From contig JAGQHB010000084.1 in the NCBI GenBank assembly GCA_020432045.1, positions 1 to 57,990 of the forward strand: 57,990 nucleotides of DNA, in the 5' to 3' direction. The notes below the pieces were generated by a model. That model saw only the letters and a program-made list of their open reading frames with translations. It ran no database searches and had not been told where the DNA came from. Of the stretch, positions 36,434 to 44,213 are shown piece after piece; the first letter of the stretch is position 1, and every line of letters starts with the position of its first letter. Made by a program: the position numbers and the translations under genes. The DNA is from Dehalococcoidia bacterium (GTDB taxonomy: Bacteria; Chloroflexota; Dehalococcoidia; Tepidiformales; Tepidiformaceae).

Positions 36434-37483
36434 TTACCCATGCCCCTTTGCCCATGCCAGCAGCGCATCCGCCGGCAGGGTGTTCACGATGCGGCTCGCC
36501 GGGACGCCGCACTCCTCCGCCCGCACACACCCGAATGGCTTCCACGCCAGCTGTCCTGGTGCATGCGCATCGCTGTCGATTGCGAATCGGCACCCTGCGG
36601 CGACGGCCATCCGCAACAGCCTCCTCGGCGGGTCCAGCCGCTCCGGCCGGGCGTTGATCTCGACGGCCTTGTCGTGCTCTACACAGGCCGCGAATATCGC
36701 CTCCGCATCAAACTCCGATTCCGGGCGGCCGCTTCCCTTGCCCCGCTCCGCATTGCGCTTGTCCTGGCCCACCAGCCGTCCGGTGCAGTGCCCCAGGATG
36801 TCCAGGTGAGGGTTGCGTATCGCCGCCAGCATCCGCGCCGTCATCGCCTCCGCTGGCATCCGCAGTTTGCTGTGGACGCTGCCAACGACGACCTCCAGTG
36901 CCGCCAGCACGTCGTCCTCCTGGTCCAGCCGCCCGTCGTCGAGGATGTCCACTTCGATTCCCGACAGGATGCGAAACGGCGTCAGCTCTTCGTTCAGCTT
37001 CCGCACCTCGGCCAACTGCAAGCGAAGGCGCTCCGTACTGAGCCCGCGCGCCACCGTGAGCCGCGGTGAGTGGTCCGTCAGCACTATGTATTCGTGCCCG
37101 ATGTCCCGAGCCGCCTCTGCCATCTCACGGATTGGACTGCCTCCATCCGACCAGTCGCTGTGCACGTGGCAGTCCCCGCGCAACGCCGCGCACAGCGGCC
37201 CGCCGTCCGGGACATCAACGATCGGTTCCGCCGTGCTCTCTTCAAGGCGGACGAGGTAGGCCGGGCGCATCCCGGCTGCTGCTTCTTCCAACACCGCGGC
37301 GATCGCCTCGCCAACACCCGGGATTTCCCGCAAGCTGCCTGCCGCCGCCCGCGCCGTGATCTCATCCGTGCCGATCTGCTCAACGGTCGCTGCCGCCTTC
37401 CGGAACGCTCGCACGCGGTAAGTCGGCTCACCCGCGCGTTCCAGCAGGAACGCAATCCGTCGCAGCACTTCGACCGGCTCCAT
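36434..37483 (-). CDS. PHP-domain phosphoesterase with HhH module (PolX-like)
   Basis: 349 residues from ATG 37483 (MEPVEVLRRIAFLLERAGE), with AAGGAG 8 nt upstream. The N-terminal 100 residues resemble the helix-hairpin-helix 8-kDa region of family-X DNA polymerases (RVRAFRKAAATVEQI, LREIPGVGEAIAAVLEE). The PHP domain has GDCHVHSDWSDGGSP, YIVLTDHSPRLTVARGL, SGIEVDIL, GSVHSKLRMP, DILGHCTGRL, EINARPERLDPP and DSDAHAPGQL, the full set of metal ligands. The polymerase palm domain is absent, so it may be a stand-alone phosphoesterase. Its start region overlaps the end of the PIG-L operon partner upstream. Confidence 0.87.
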   Translation of the reverse strand: MEPVEVLRRIAFLLERAGEPTYRVRAFRKAAATVEQIGTDEITARAAAGSLREIPGVGEAIAAVLEEAAAGMRPAYLVRLEESTAEPIVDVPDGGPLCAALRGDCHVHSDWSDGGSPIREMAEAARDIGHEYIVLTDHSPRLTVARGLSTERLRLQLAEVRKLNEELTPFRILSGIEVDILDDGRLDQEDDVLAALEVVVGSVHSKLRMPAEAMTARMLAAIRNPHLDILGHCTGRLVGQDKRNAERGKGSGRPESEFDAEAIFAACVEHDKAVEINARPERLDPPRRLLRMAVAAGCRFAIDSDAHAPGQLAWKPFGCVRAEECGVPASRIVNTLPADALLAWAKGHG

Positions 37484-37496
37484 CGGCCCCGCTCCT

Positions 37497-38198
37497 TCAG
37501 AACTGGAGTTGGACGCGCCGGAAACGCTCAAGGTAGCGCCCGTCTTCGGACTTCCACCGTTCCCGCACAAAATCCACGAAGTCCTGCCGCCCGCCAAACT
37601 GCGTCACGTGCGCGCTGAGCGCATGGATCTTCTGATCCACCTCCGCCGTAATGTCGACGTCGTAGTTCGGCTGGTTCGTGGTCCAGAGCAGCACGTCCCT
37701 CACCTTGTGCGGCTCGATCCCCTCGTCCAGGTGCTCAGGGAAATTCAGGTGGTCTCGCGCGGTGGGGTACACGGCATCGAGCGTGGCCGTTCCCGTTGCC
37801 CGGTGGTCCGGGTGGTTGATGAAACTGTCGAGGATGATGATGTCCGCCGGGTCGTGCGTCAGTACAGTGTGCGGCTTCAGCACCCTCACCTTGCGTACGA
37901 TCGCTTCTAGCAGCACCCGGTCGTAGACCAGCTCGCCATCCTCGTTGTCCAGGAAGAACACCTCTGCCGCGCCCATCCGCCGGCAGGCCTCGCGCTGCTC
38001 TTCGCGCCGCAGCGTGATCAGCCGTTCGCGCGACATTGACCGGTCTTCCGTCCCCTTCGCCCCGTTCGTGCAGACGAGGAAATACACTGTCCAGCCTTCG
38101 GCCGCGCGTTGGGCCGTCCAGCCCGCGCAACCGAAGTCTGCGTCGTCCGGGTGTGCCGCGATGGCCAATGCTACTCGCGCCGGGTCTGTTTCCGACAT
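37497..38198 (-). CDS. PIG-L-family deacetylase
   Basis: 233 residues from ATG 38198 (MSETDPARVALAIAAHPDDADF). Zinc motif AHPDD near residue 15, HPDHRATG around residue 125, and a C-terminal HVTQF. These enzymes remove acetyl groups from N-acetylglucosaminyl conjugates, for example in mycothiol, bacillithiol or GPI-like pathways, or from other amides. GAGGAGG lies 6 nt before the start. It is followed after 13 nt by the PHP gene. Confidence 0.92.
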   Translation of the reverse strand: MSETDPARVALAIAAHPDDADFGCAGWTAQRAAEGWTVYFLVCTNGAKGTEDRSMSRERLITLRREEQREACRRMGAAEVFFLDNEDGELVYDRVLLEAIVRKVRVLKPHTVLTHDPADIIILDSFINHPDHRATGTATLDAVYPTARDHLNFPEHLDEGIEPHKVRDVLLWTTNQPNYDVDITAEVDQKIHALSAHVTQFGGRQDFVDFVRERWKSEDGRYLERFRRVQLQF

Positions 38199-38314
38199 CA
38201 ATGCCTCCTCGATCGCGCGTCCTGCGATCGTGACTGCCCGCTGGCTACTGCCGCAAGCCCGTGACCGGAATGGCCGTTCGGGCAGCCGCCATGACACAGT
38301 GTTCCGAACAAGGA

Positions 38315-38342
38315 TTGACGATAAGCACTCCTGATCGATAAA
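38315..38342 (+). promoter_or_regulatory. lexA promoter (TTGACG-N16-GATAAA)
   Basis: -35 TTGACG at 38315-38320 and -10 GATAAA at 38337-38342. The LexA box lies 8 nt downstream. Confidence 0.6.
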
Positions 38343-38349
38343 GTTCGTG

Positions 38350-38363
38350 CGAACATCCGTTCG
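38350..38363 (+). promoter_or_regulatory. LexA box CGAACATCCGTTCG
   Basis: Perfect CGAAC-N4-GTTCG palindrome, the Gram-positive SOS consensus. It lies between the lexA promoter and the ATG and overlaps a second palindrome GTTCGTGCGAAC (38343-38354). Confidence 0.88.
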
Positions 38364-38373
38364 GTGGGTGGCA

Positions 38374-39009
38374 ATGAAAGAGCTTTCAGGTAAACAGGCC
38401 GACATCCTTGAATTTCTCCGCAAGTTCCTTGAAGAGAAGGACTATCCCCCGAGCATTCGCGATATCCAGGAAGGCTGCGGGATCAGCAGCACCTCCGTCG
38501 TCGACTACAACCTCCGGAAGCTCGAAGAGAAAGGCCACATCCGCCGGGACCGCGAAATCTCGCGCGGCATCGAACTCCTCGGCGCCCGCGGCCGCCGTCC
38601 ACGCATCCTCGAGATCCCCGTCCTCGGGAGCATCGCCGCCGGGCAGCCGATCCCCGTGCCCTCGAGCGAACGATGGTCGAACGATTCTGAAGAGACGGTC
38701 GCCGTCACCGAGGACATGGTTCGCGGCCGCGAAAATGTCTTCGCTCTCCGCGTCAAAGGCACGTCCATGATCGAAGACCTGATCGACGACGGCGACATCG
38801 TCTTCCTCGAACCGGCGCGCTCGGCCTCCAACGGCGACCGTGTGGCGGTGTGGCTCAAGGACCGCGGCGAGGTGACCCTCAAGCGCTTCTACCACGAGGG
38901 TGACCGTATCCGTCTCCAGCCCGCGAACAGCACCATGGAGCCGATTTATACCGCTCCCGGAAACGTGGAGATCCAGGGCCGCTTTATCTCTTCATTCCGC
39001 CCAAGCTGA
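38374..39009 (+). CDS. lexA: LexA repressor
   Basis: 211 residues. The winged helix at about 1-65 (LSGKQADILEFLRKFLEEKDYPPSIRDI, SSTSVVDYNLRKLEEKGHIRRD) is followed by the self-cleavage site A89-G90 in GSIAAGQP and the Ser-Lys dyad S131 (GTSMIEDLIDDGD) and K170 (TLKRFYHEG). ATG 38374 is preferred to GTG 38347 because the LexA box would otherwise lie within the coding region. The box downstream of the -10 implies autoregulation and DNA-damage release by RecA. Confidence 0.95.
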   Translation: MKELSGKQADILEFLRKFLEEKDYPPSIRDIQEGCGISSTSVVDYNLRKLEEKGHIRRDREISRGIELLGARGRRPRILEIPVLGSIAAGQPIPVPSSERWSNDSEETVAVTEDMVRGRENVFALRVKGTSMIEDLIDDGDIVFLEPARSASNGDRVAVWLKDRGEVTLKRFYHEGDRIRLQPANSTMEPIYTAPGNVEIQGRFISSFRPS

Positions 39010-39028
39010 GTCTGTCCGCGCCGCCCTG

Positions 39029-39034
39029 TACACT
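39029..39034 (+). promoter_or_regulatory. -10 hexamer TACACT, 6 nt before ATG 39041
   Basis: TACACT-CCCGCC-ATG; probable leaderless promoter, independent of lexA. Confidence 0.5.
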
Positions 39035-39040
39035 CCCGCC

Positions 39041-40021
39041 ATGTCCGATACGGTGCTCAGCGTCCGCGATCTCTCGGTCCGCTACCGGACCCGGGAAGGG
39101 CCCGTCTATGCGACGGAACGCATCTCCTTCGAGCTAAAGGCCGGTGAGGTTCTCGCTCTCGTCGGTGAGTCCGGGTCCGGTAAGTCCACCGCCGCCATGT
39201 CCGTCCTCCGCCTGCTCCCTCCGGAAGCCGAAGTCCTGTCCGGCCAGGTCGACTTCGATAGCCAGGATCTGCTCGCCCTTGAAGACCACGATCTCCGCAC
39301 CATCCGCGGCCGGCGCATCTCCACGATATTCCAGGACCCGATCGCGGGACTCAATCCCGTCATCAGCATTGGGGACCAGGTCGCCGAGTCGCTGATGAGC
39401 CACCTGCCCCTTTCCAAGAAAGAAGCGCGCAACCGCTCGCTCAATGTCCTTCGAAGCGTCGGGCTCTCCGATGTGGAACGCGTCGCCAAGTCGTATCCGT
39501 TTCAGCTCTCTGGTGGCATGTGTCAGCGGGTCATGATCGGCATCGCCACCGCGCTGGACCCGGAGGTCATCATTGCCGACGAGCCAACGAGCGCACTCGA
39601 CGTCACCGTCCAGGCGCAGATCCTCCATCAGCTTGAGCAGCTGCGGCGCGACCGCGGCACTAGCATTCTCCTGATCACGCACAACTTCGGCGTGGTCGCC
39701 CAGGTCGCCGACGCCGTTGCCGTCATGTACGCCGGCCACATCATCGAAACCGGCACAGTAGATGAGATGCTCGATACCCCGCTCCATCCGTACACGCACG
39801 CGCTCCTTGCGACGCTTCCCCGGCTCGACAACGCCGGTCGCTCGCTCGCCGCTATTCCCGGGGCGCCGCCCGACCTTTCCGAGCCTGCGGCCCACTGCCC
39901 GTTTATCGCCCGCTGCCCCAAGGTCATGAATGTCTGCCGGAACGAACCGCCGCCTCCGCTCGCCCCTGGCGCCCACGCCACCCATCCCGTCGCCTGTTAC
40001 AACCCGATCTGGCAATCCTGA
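39041..40021 (+). CDS. Peptide/nickel-type ABC transporter ATP-binding protein
   Basis: 326 residues of the DppD/OppD type. Walker [11 protein letters not shown]-loop [11 protein letters not shown], signature LSGGMCQR, Walker [14 protein letters not shown]-loop [10 protein letters not shown]. The C-terminal extension [12 protein letters not shown]...[23 protein letters not shown]...C (in motif order) carries the Cys-rich segment of oligopeptide/dipeptide ATPases, which may hold an iron-sulfur cluster. No permease or solute-binding protein and no DppF-type partner lie nearby, so it is an orphan in this window and must pair with subunits encoded elsewhere. Confidence 0.9.
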   Translation: MSDTVLSVRDLSVRYRTREGPVYATERISFELKAGEVLALVGESGSGKSTAAMSVLRLLPPEAEVLSGQVDFDSQDLLALEDHDLRTIRGRRISTIFQDPIAGLNPVISIGDQVAESLMSHLPLSKKEARNRSLNVLRSVGLSDVERVAKSYPFQLSGGMCQRVMIGIATALDPEVIIADEPTSALDVTVQAQILHQLEQLRRDRGTSILLITHNFGVVAQVADAVAVMYAGHIIETGTVDEMLDTPLHPYTHALLATLPRLDNAGRSLAAIPGAPPDLSEPAAHCPFIARCPKVMNVCRNEPPPPLAPGAHATHPVACYNPIWQS

Positions 40022-40024
40022 GGC

Positions 40025-41113
40025 TCATCGCCCGCCGGACATCGTCGCGAGCTGGATGACGAGCAGTTCTAGCGCGATATCGCTATCAATCTCGTTCTTC
40101 TTGCTCCGGTAGTCCGCATTGACGATCGCCTCGATCGCCGCCGTGGCGCCCGCGACACCGATCCTTCGTGCGCGGGCCAGTGCGGCTTTGCGCAGTCCGG
40201 GGTAATTCCCCGCGGGTCCAAGCGCCCTTCCGATTTCGTCCTCCGGCGCTCCGCTGTCGAGAAGTGATGCCACGCCAGCGACCTGGCGGTACCGCGTCGT
40301 CATCTGCGTCAGTAACAGCTGGCTGATGTCGTCCGTCGCCATCAGCTTGGCCAGTGCATTCAACGCATCGCGGACATTGCCATCCTGCATCGCATCCAGC
40401 AGCACGAACTGCGTCGTCTCCCGTTCACCGGAGCAAATCTCGTAGATGTCATCGACCGTCACCTCGCGGCCCATCGCGTACAGTGCGAGCTTGTCCAATT
40501 CCCCGGCGATGGCGAGCGTGCCACCCTGCGTGATGCTTCCAAGCAGCGAAACAGGGTCCGTTTCTCGCTTCTGCTGCCAGTCCTCGCTATCCCAGTGGGC
40601 TGCGCTGGCGGGTGCGCCCCGGAAACGGATCCCTCTCACCGCCGCCTCTTCGCGGATGAATCGCGCGATTTCGTCCCGCCGCTTCGGTTCCGCGTACACC
40701 TCTTCCGCAACGCCCTGGATTTTCTTCAGCCGCGTCGCCATCGGATTCGACCTGCCGGGGGCCCCACCGGTGATCACCAACGAGGTGGTCGGTGGCACGC
40801 CGCCTTCGAGTGCCTCGAACAGCTTTTCGTACTGGACGAAGGTTTTGGGCGCGGGTGGCTCATTCCCATCGTCGGCGTCCCGGCGCGTCGACTCCCAACG
40901 GTCGAGGAAGTGGTCGACGATCACGAGCCGCTTCGGTGCGAGGAACGGCGGCGTCATCGCTGCGCCGATAATCTCCTCGGCCTTCGCGTCTTTGCCATCG
41001 ATCTGTATGAGGTTGGTGGTGAGCAGGCCCGTGCCGCCGTCCGCTTCTTCTTTCAGCTCCGCCAGGCGCCGCCGTGTCGCCAGTTCGTCCCCACCGCGTA
41101 GCAGCACGATCAT
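40025..41113 (-). CDS. holA: DNA polymerase III subunit delta
   Basis: 362 residues. MIVLLRGGDELATRRRLAELKE opens the HolA fold; PPFLAPKRLVIVDHFL, then FIREEAAVRGIRF, LLGSITQGGTLAIAGELDKLALYAMGREVTVDDIYEI and the C-terminal collar domain (VRDALNALAKLMATDDISQLLLTQMTTRYRQ) follow family order. It opens the sliding clamp in the clamp loader. TAGACT ends 6 nt before the ATG. Confidence 0.92.
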   Translation of the reverse strand: MIVLLRGGDELATRRRLAELKEEADGGTGLLTTNLIQIDGKDAKAEEIIGAAMTPPFLAPKRLVIVDHFLDRWESTRRDADDGNEPPAPKTFVQYEKLFEALEGGVPPTTSLVITGGAPGRSNPMATRLKKIQGVAEEVYAEPKRRDEIARFIREEAAVRGIRFRGAPASAAHWDSEDWQQKRETDPVSLLGSITQGGTLAIAGELDKLALYAMGREVTVDDIYEICSGERETTQFVLLDAMQDGNVRDALNALAKLMATDDISQLLLTQMTTRYRQVAGVASLLDSGAPEDEIGRALGPAGNYPGLRKAALARARRIGVAGATAAIEAIVNADYRSKKNEIDSDIALELLVIQLATMSGGR

Positions 41114-41119
41114 GCGGTT

Positions 41120-41125
41120 AGTCTA
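41120..41125 (-). promoter_or_regulatory. -10 hexamer TAGACT, 6 nt before ATG 41113
   Basis: Minus strand TAGACT-AACCGC-ATG; probable leaderless promoter of holA. Confidence 0.5.
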
Positions 41126-41138
41126 CGAGCGGGCGTCC

Positions 41139-41852
41139 TCAGGAGGCGAGAAAGCACTCCCGGATCGCCGCGGCCGTTTCCACGCACCCCTCGACCTCGC
41201 CGCAGGACTCGATCGGCGCCTTACCGTCGATGAACTCGAAGAACCCACGAGTGGTAGTCCGCAGTATCACGTCCGGGGTGTCCATCCCGTGCCGGCGTGG
41301 CTGAATGCGGCCGTCGTGGATCGTGAACGACCAGGTGTTGCAGTCTTCGCAATCGGCGATCTCGACTACCATCGAGGCGCGCACACCCTCCGCACGCAGC
41401 GCGTCGAACAGAAAGGCCGGAACGACGCGCACTGCGAAGTCCGTCGTCACGTCTGTCCCCACCGATTCGATTGGGAACGGCCCCAGCTGCTCGCGTCCCC
41501 AATCGAGGAGCGCCAGCAGGATCGGCCTCACCGACCAGCCCTTTTCCGTCAGCGAATACTCCACCCGAGGCGGCAGACCCTTAATCCGTTCCCTCGCCAC
41601 GAGCCCCTCCGCCTCAAGCCGCTTGAGGCGGCCCGAGAGGACGTTCGGTGACATCCCATCGCAGCTCTGCAGGATGTCTGAGTAACGGTCCAATCCCGCC
41701 ATCAGGTCACGAAGGATCAGTAGTGTCCACCGGTCGCCGAGGATGCTTAGCGTCTGTGCTATCAGGCAAGGATGGTTATACAGACGGCGATCGCCGTCGC
41801 CGGAGTCCGGCTGCCAGGTTGGGGTTGCGGCCGTTTCCGATTTCTTACTCAT
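41139..41852 (-). CDS. HxlR-family winged-helix regulator with sterol-carrier-like C-terminal domain
   Basis: 237 residues. CLIAQTLSILGDRWTLLILRDLMAGLDRYSDILQSCDGMSPNVLSGRLKRLEAEGLV (as motif order) is an HxlR winged helix. After about residue 125 an SCP2-like alpha/beta domain follows (MVVEIADCEDCNTWSFTIHDGRIQP, VILRTTTRGFFEFIDGKAPI), a lipid-binding fold that may sense a hydrophobic ligand. It is divergent from the small gene at 41995 and their shared region contains TAGT/ACTA half sites that could be its operator. Confidence 0.85.
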   Translation of the reverse strand: MSKKSETAATPTWQPDSGDGDRRLYNHPCLIAQTLSILGDRWTLLILRDLMAGLDRYSDILQSCDGMSPNVLSGRLKRLEAEGLVARERIKGLPPRVEYSLTEKGWSVRPILLALLDWGREQLGPFPIESVGTDVTTDFAVRVVPAFLFDALRAEGVRASMVVEIADCEDCNTWSFTIHDGRIQPRRHGMDTPDVILRTTTRGFFEFIDGKAPIESCGEVEGCVETAAAIRECFLAS

Positions 41853-41869
41853 TCATAGTTCCGTGGCTA

Positions 41870-41897
41870 TTGACAGGATAGTACCGTGCACTACACT
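41870..41897 (+). promoter_or_regulatory. Promoter TTGACA-N16-TACACT of the 62-residue gene
   Basis: A consensus -35 (41870-41875) and a good -10 (41892-41897). It lies in the divergent HxlR region, between repeated TAGT/ACTA motifs, so HxlR control is plausible. Confidence 0.7.
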
Positions 41898-41994
41898 TCT
41901 CTCACCGGCACTACGAAAAGAATAGTAGCGACGGAACCCGAAGGCTAGCGTATCGACCGCCGGCCAGCGGAGTCAACCTTTTGGAGGCTTCACG

Positions 41995-42183
41995 ATGGCA
42001 ACGAGCGTCTCTGAAAAGCCCATTGCGGGCGACCTCGACCACAAACATCGCTGGCGTATTGCCGAACCGGACGGCCCGGTCAGCGTGGGCACCTGCCGGA
42101 TCTGCGGCGCCGAAAAGCAGTTCCGTAACTGGCTCTCGGACATGGACTTCATCACCAACGAAGAGCACCGTCAGGCTGCCTGA
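41995..42183 (+). CDS. Small CxxC protein, unknown function
   Basis: 62 residues with GGAGG 8 nt before the ATG. HKHRWRIAEPDGPVSVGTCRICGAEKQFRNWLSDMDFIT contains a single CRIC pair and a preceding His/His, which could form a small zinc site. It is preceded by a near-consensus promoter about 100 nt upstream and followed by a perfect 12-bp terminator, so it is a single-gene unit likely expressed well. The sequence looks conserved rather than random, but I do not know a function. Confidence 0.82.
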   Translation: MATSVSEKPIAGDLDHKHRWRIAEPDGPVSVGTCRICGAEKQFRNWLSDMDFITNEEHRQAA

Positions 42184-42235
42184 TCGTCTCGTGGCGCCTT
42201 GCGCATCCTCTCCAGCGCCGGGCGTCTCTCCAATG

Positions 42236-42275
42236 GCCGCCGTCATCACCCCCAATCGATGACGGCGGCTCTTTT
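42236..42275 (+). terminator. Rho-independent terminator
   Basis: Perfect 12-bp stem GCCGCCGTCATC (42236-42247) / GATGACGGCGGC (42258-42269), 10-nt loop, then TCTTTTG. It also sits 9 nt from the end of the convergent DnaA-like gene. Confidence 0.88.
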
Positions 42276-42283
42276 GCAGGCTC

Positions 42284-43630
42284 CTAGCCCGTTAGCCGCC
42301 CGCGGAGCTGTGGGTCCGCGCTGATAATCGCCTCTCCACGGGCAATGAGGCCCGGGACGGTCCCCTTGGCCCGATGGCCCAGCCGGTTCCCTACTTCCGC
42401 TACGCTCAGCCCCTCGTGCCGCAACACGGCTGCCGCCACCGCTCGCGCGTCTCGAAGATTCGCCGTCCGCTCGCGGCCCTCCAAATCCTTCGCGCCGACT
42501 GAGAAGTACGCGGCGACCCGTTCGATCAGCCCCGTCGCATCCCGGCAACCCGGCGCCACCATCTCCAGGATCAGCTGGGTCAACGCCGCATCAAGCCTCG
42601 CCTCATCCAGCCGCCCGGTGCGCTGTAGCCCGATGGCTGCATTGATCGCCCCGGCGAGGACCCGCACCGATTGCGCCGGAAACTGCGCCAGTCGCGTCAA
42701 AGCCCATTCCGGCAGCGTCGCCCCTGACTCCCGCGACCGCCACTCCGCAAACCGTCGACGCTCGTCGGAATTGAACGCCTGGACCTCTACGACGAGCCCT
42801 TCCTCCAGCCGCGACACCAGCCGCTGTGGCAGCCCGAGCTCCTTGGGCGGCAGTTCAGCACTCACCAGGATCGCGCCCTGTCCCGAACGTATGGCGTCGA
42901 TCGCCGCGGAAAGCTCCTCAACCGACTTCGGCGCAGTGGCTGCGTCACGCAGGTCGTCGATTAACAGCAGGTCGGCTGTGCGTACCTGCTCCTTGAACCG
43001 CTCCACTTCGCCGCCACGCAGGCTGCCAACGAACTGGCCGACGAAGTCGGGCCATGAAAGGCACACCACGCGGCGATTCTGTTCGCGGGCTCGCCAGGCC
43101 ACGGCCTGCAGCAAATGCGATTTGCCAATGCCCGGCGTCCCATGGACCACCAGCGGCGTCGGTCGCCAGCTGTCCCCGTCTGCGAGCGCGTTCGCAGCTT
43201 CCACGGCCAGGCGGTTCCCTTCCGCTATCTGGTAGCGGGCGAACGTGTATCCGGGCGTCATCCTCCCGAATATCCCGAGTTCGTGCGTCGCTGCCGGCTG
43301 TGCCGGCCCCGGCGCAAACAGCGCCGGCGCCGAATCCTCCGTCACGCGCGGCACCAGGCACAACCGAAGCGGGCTTCCGAACTGCTCGGCAGCCATCGAC
43401 GTGATCTCATCTTCCAGGTGCTCTCTGAGCCAATCTGCGTGGAACTGCGTCTTCACCTGTACTGTCAGCGTGCCAGTCCCTGCCTCCGTCGCCCGCGTGT
43501 CCCTCAGCCACGTGCGGAACTGGCGCTCGGGCACGACCAACTGCAGCCGCCCGAGTACTGCGTCCCAGTTTCTCGCGAGCTCGCGTCCAGCGGGCATGCT
43601 GCGGCCAGGCATGGGCACAAGGTCCTCCAT
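42284..43630 (-). CDS. DnaA-like replication initiator, divergent DNA-binding domain
   Basis: 448 residues. Domain I (WDAVLGRLQLVVPERQFRTWLRD, about 20-93) and a short linker precede an AAA+ core with Walker A GTPGIGKS (164-171), Walker B LLLIDDL (221-227) and the DnaA-type PKELGLPQRLVSRLEEGLVVEVQAF. Domain IV is recognisable (DARAVAAAVLRHEGLSVAEVGNRLGHRAKGTV), but the usual GGRDHTTV reads GHRAKGTV at 418-425. Asp, His and Thr that contact the DnaA box in E. coli are replaced. It may be a second DnaA paralogue or the lineage's own initiator with a changed site. The 5' leader is long and structured. Confidence 0.85.
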   Translation of the reverse strand: MEDLVPMPGRSMPAGRELARNWDAVLGRLQLVVPERQFRTWLRDTRATEAGTGTLTVQVKTQFHADWLREHLEDEITSMAAEQFGSPLRLCLVPRVTEDSAPALFAPGPAQPAATHELGIFGRMTPGYTFARYQIAEGNRLAVEAANALADGDSWRPTPLVVHGTPGIGKSHLLQAVAWRAREQNRRVVCLSWPDFVGQFVGSLRGGEVERFKEQVRTADLLLIDDLRDAATAPKSVEELSAAIDAIRSGQGAILVSAELPPKELGLPQRLVSRLEEGLVVEVQAFNSDERRRFAEWRSRESGATLPEWALTRLAQFPAQSVRVLAGAINAAIGLQRTGRLDEARLDAALTQLILEMVAPGCRDATGLIERVAAYFSVGAKDLEGRERTANLRDARAVAAAVLRHEGLSVAEVGNRLGHRAKGTVPGLIARGEAIISADPQLRGRLTG

Positions 43631-43906
43631 ACGAAAATCGCTTGCTTGGTGATCCCTAAGTCGATGGGTCCGTAGCCGGGGGACCCGAGTCCCCGGCTCG
43701 TTGGCCGCAGCGAGGTCGCTAAGGTAGCCCCGCGAAGTGCCCCCGGCAACGCAGTTACGTGAAGGAGAACAGCACCTTCACGCACTTTCATTTCTCGCTC
43801 CGGCTTATGTGGGTAGGCCGTATCCACGTGGTTATCCCGCCCGCCAAAGAGGCCACCGGCAACCACGGGTGTCCTCTTATTGGGAGGGAGGATGATGTGC
43901 GATTTT
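43631..43906. other. Structured intergenic leader of the DnaA-like gene
   Basis: No gene seen. It contains the hairpins AGCCGGGG..AC/GTCCCCGGCT (about 43674-43698) and CGTGAAGG (43758-43765) / CCTTCACG (43775-43782). Three DnaA-box-like 9-mers lie within 33 nt: TGTGGGTAG at 43808, GTATCCACG at 43820 and TTATCCCGC at 43832. It could be an autoregulatory leader, a replication-initiation site or a structured RNA. Confidence 0.45.
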
Positions 43907-44077
43907 TCAGGCGGTGAGGGCTCTCGGCGGCATCGCTGCCCTGGCTCGTGCGCGGATGAGCTGCGACTCAAGCCGCTCGACCTTGCACAGGGCGGCGAAT
44001 TCCATCCGGTACGCCGCCATCTTTCTCTTGGCAGTCAGTTCCTGTTCGCGGGCTTCAGCAGGCATCTCGACCAGCAT
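43907..44077 (-). CDS. 56-residue helical protein, unknown function
   Basis: A short gene with a strong ribosome binding site (AGAGGAG 7 nt before ATG 44077). The product begins MLVEMPAEAREQELTAKRKM and continues with MEFAALCKVERLESQLIRARA, an amphipathic, charged helix likely to form a coiled coil, with one Cys. It lies between aspartate kinase and the DnaA-like gene on the same strand. An inverted repeat spanning the ribosome binding site (44087-44121) suggests translational control. No known family recognised. Confidence 0.7.
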   Translation of the reverse strand: MLVEMPAEAREQELTAKRKMAAYRMEFAALCKVERLESQLIRARARAAMPPRALTA

Positions 44078-44086
44078 GTTCTTTCT

Positions 44087-44121
44087 CCTCTGAATTCCTT
44101 CCTCCCTTGGATCTTCAGAGG
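44087..44121 (-). promoter_or_regulatory. Inverted repeat CCTCTGAA/TTCAGAGG covering the ribosome binding site
   Basis: Perfect 8-bp arms at 44087-44094 and 44114-44121. The first arm overlaps the AGAGGAG of the 56-residue gene, so folding of the message would hide the ribosome binding site. The rest of the 136-nt gap up to lysC holds nothing else clear. Confidence 0.5.
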
Positions 44122-44213
44122 CTCAGATGAACAGCAGGGTCGTGGAACTCCCGGTGCCGTCGTTCGACCTATAGGCGTTGGTGATGAAAATCCGGCTCGC
44201 ACACCCGGCGAAG

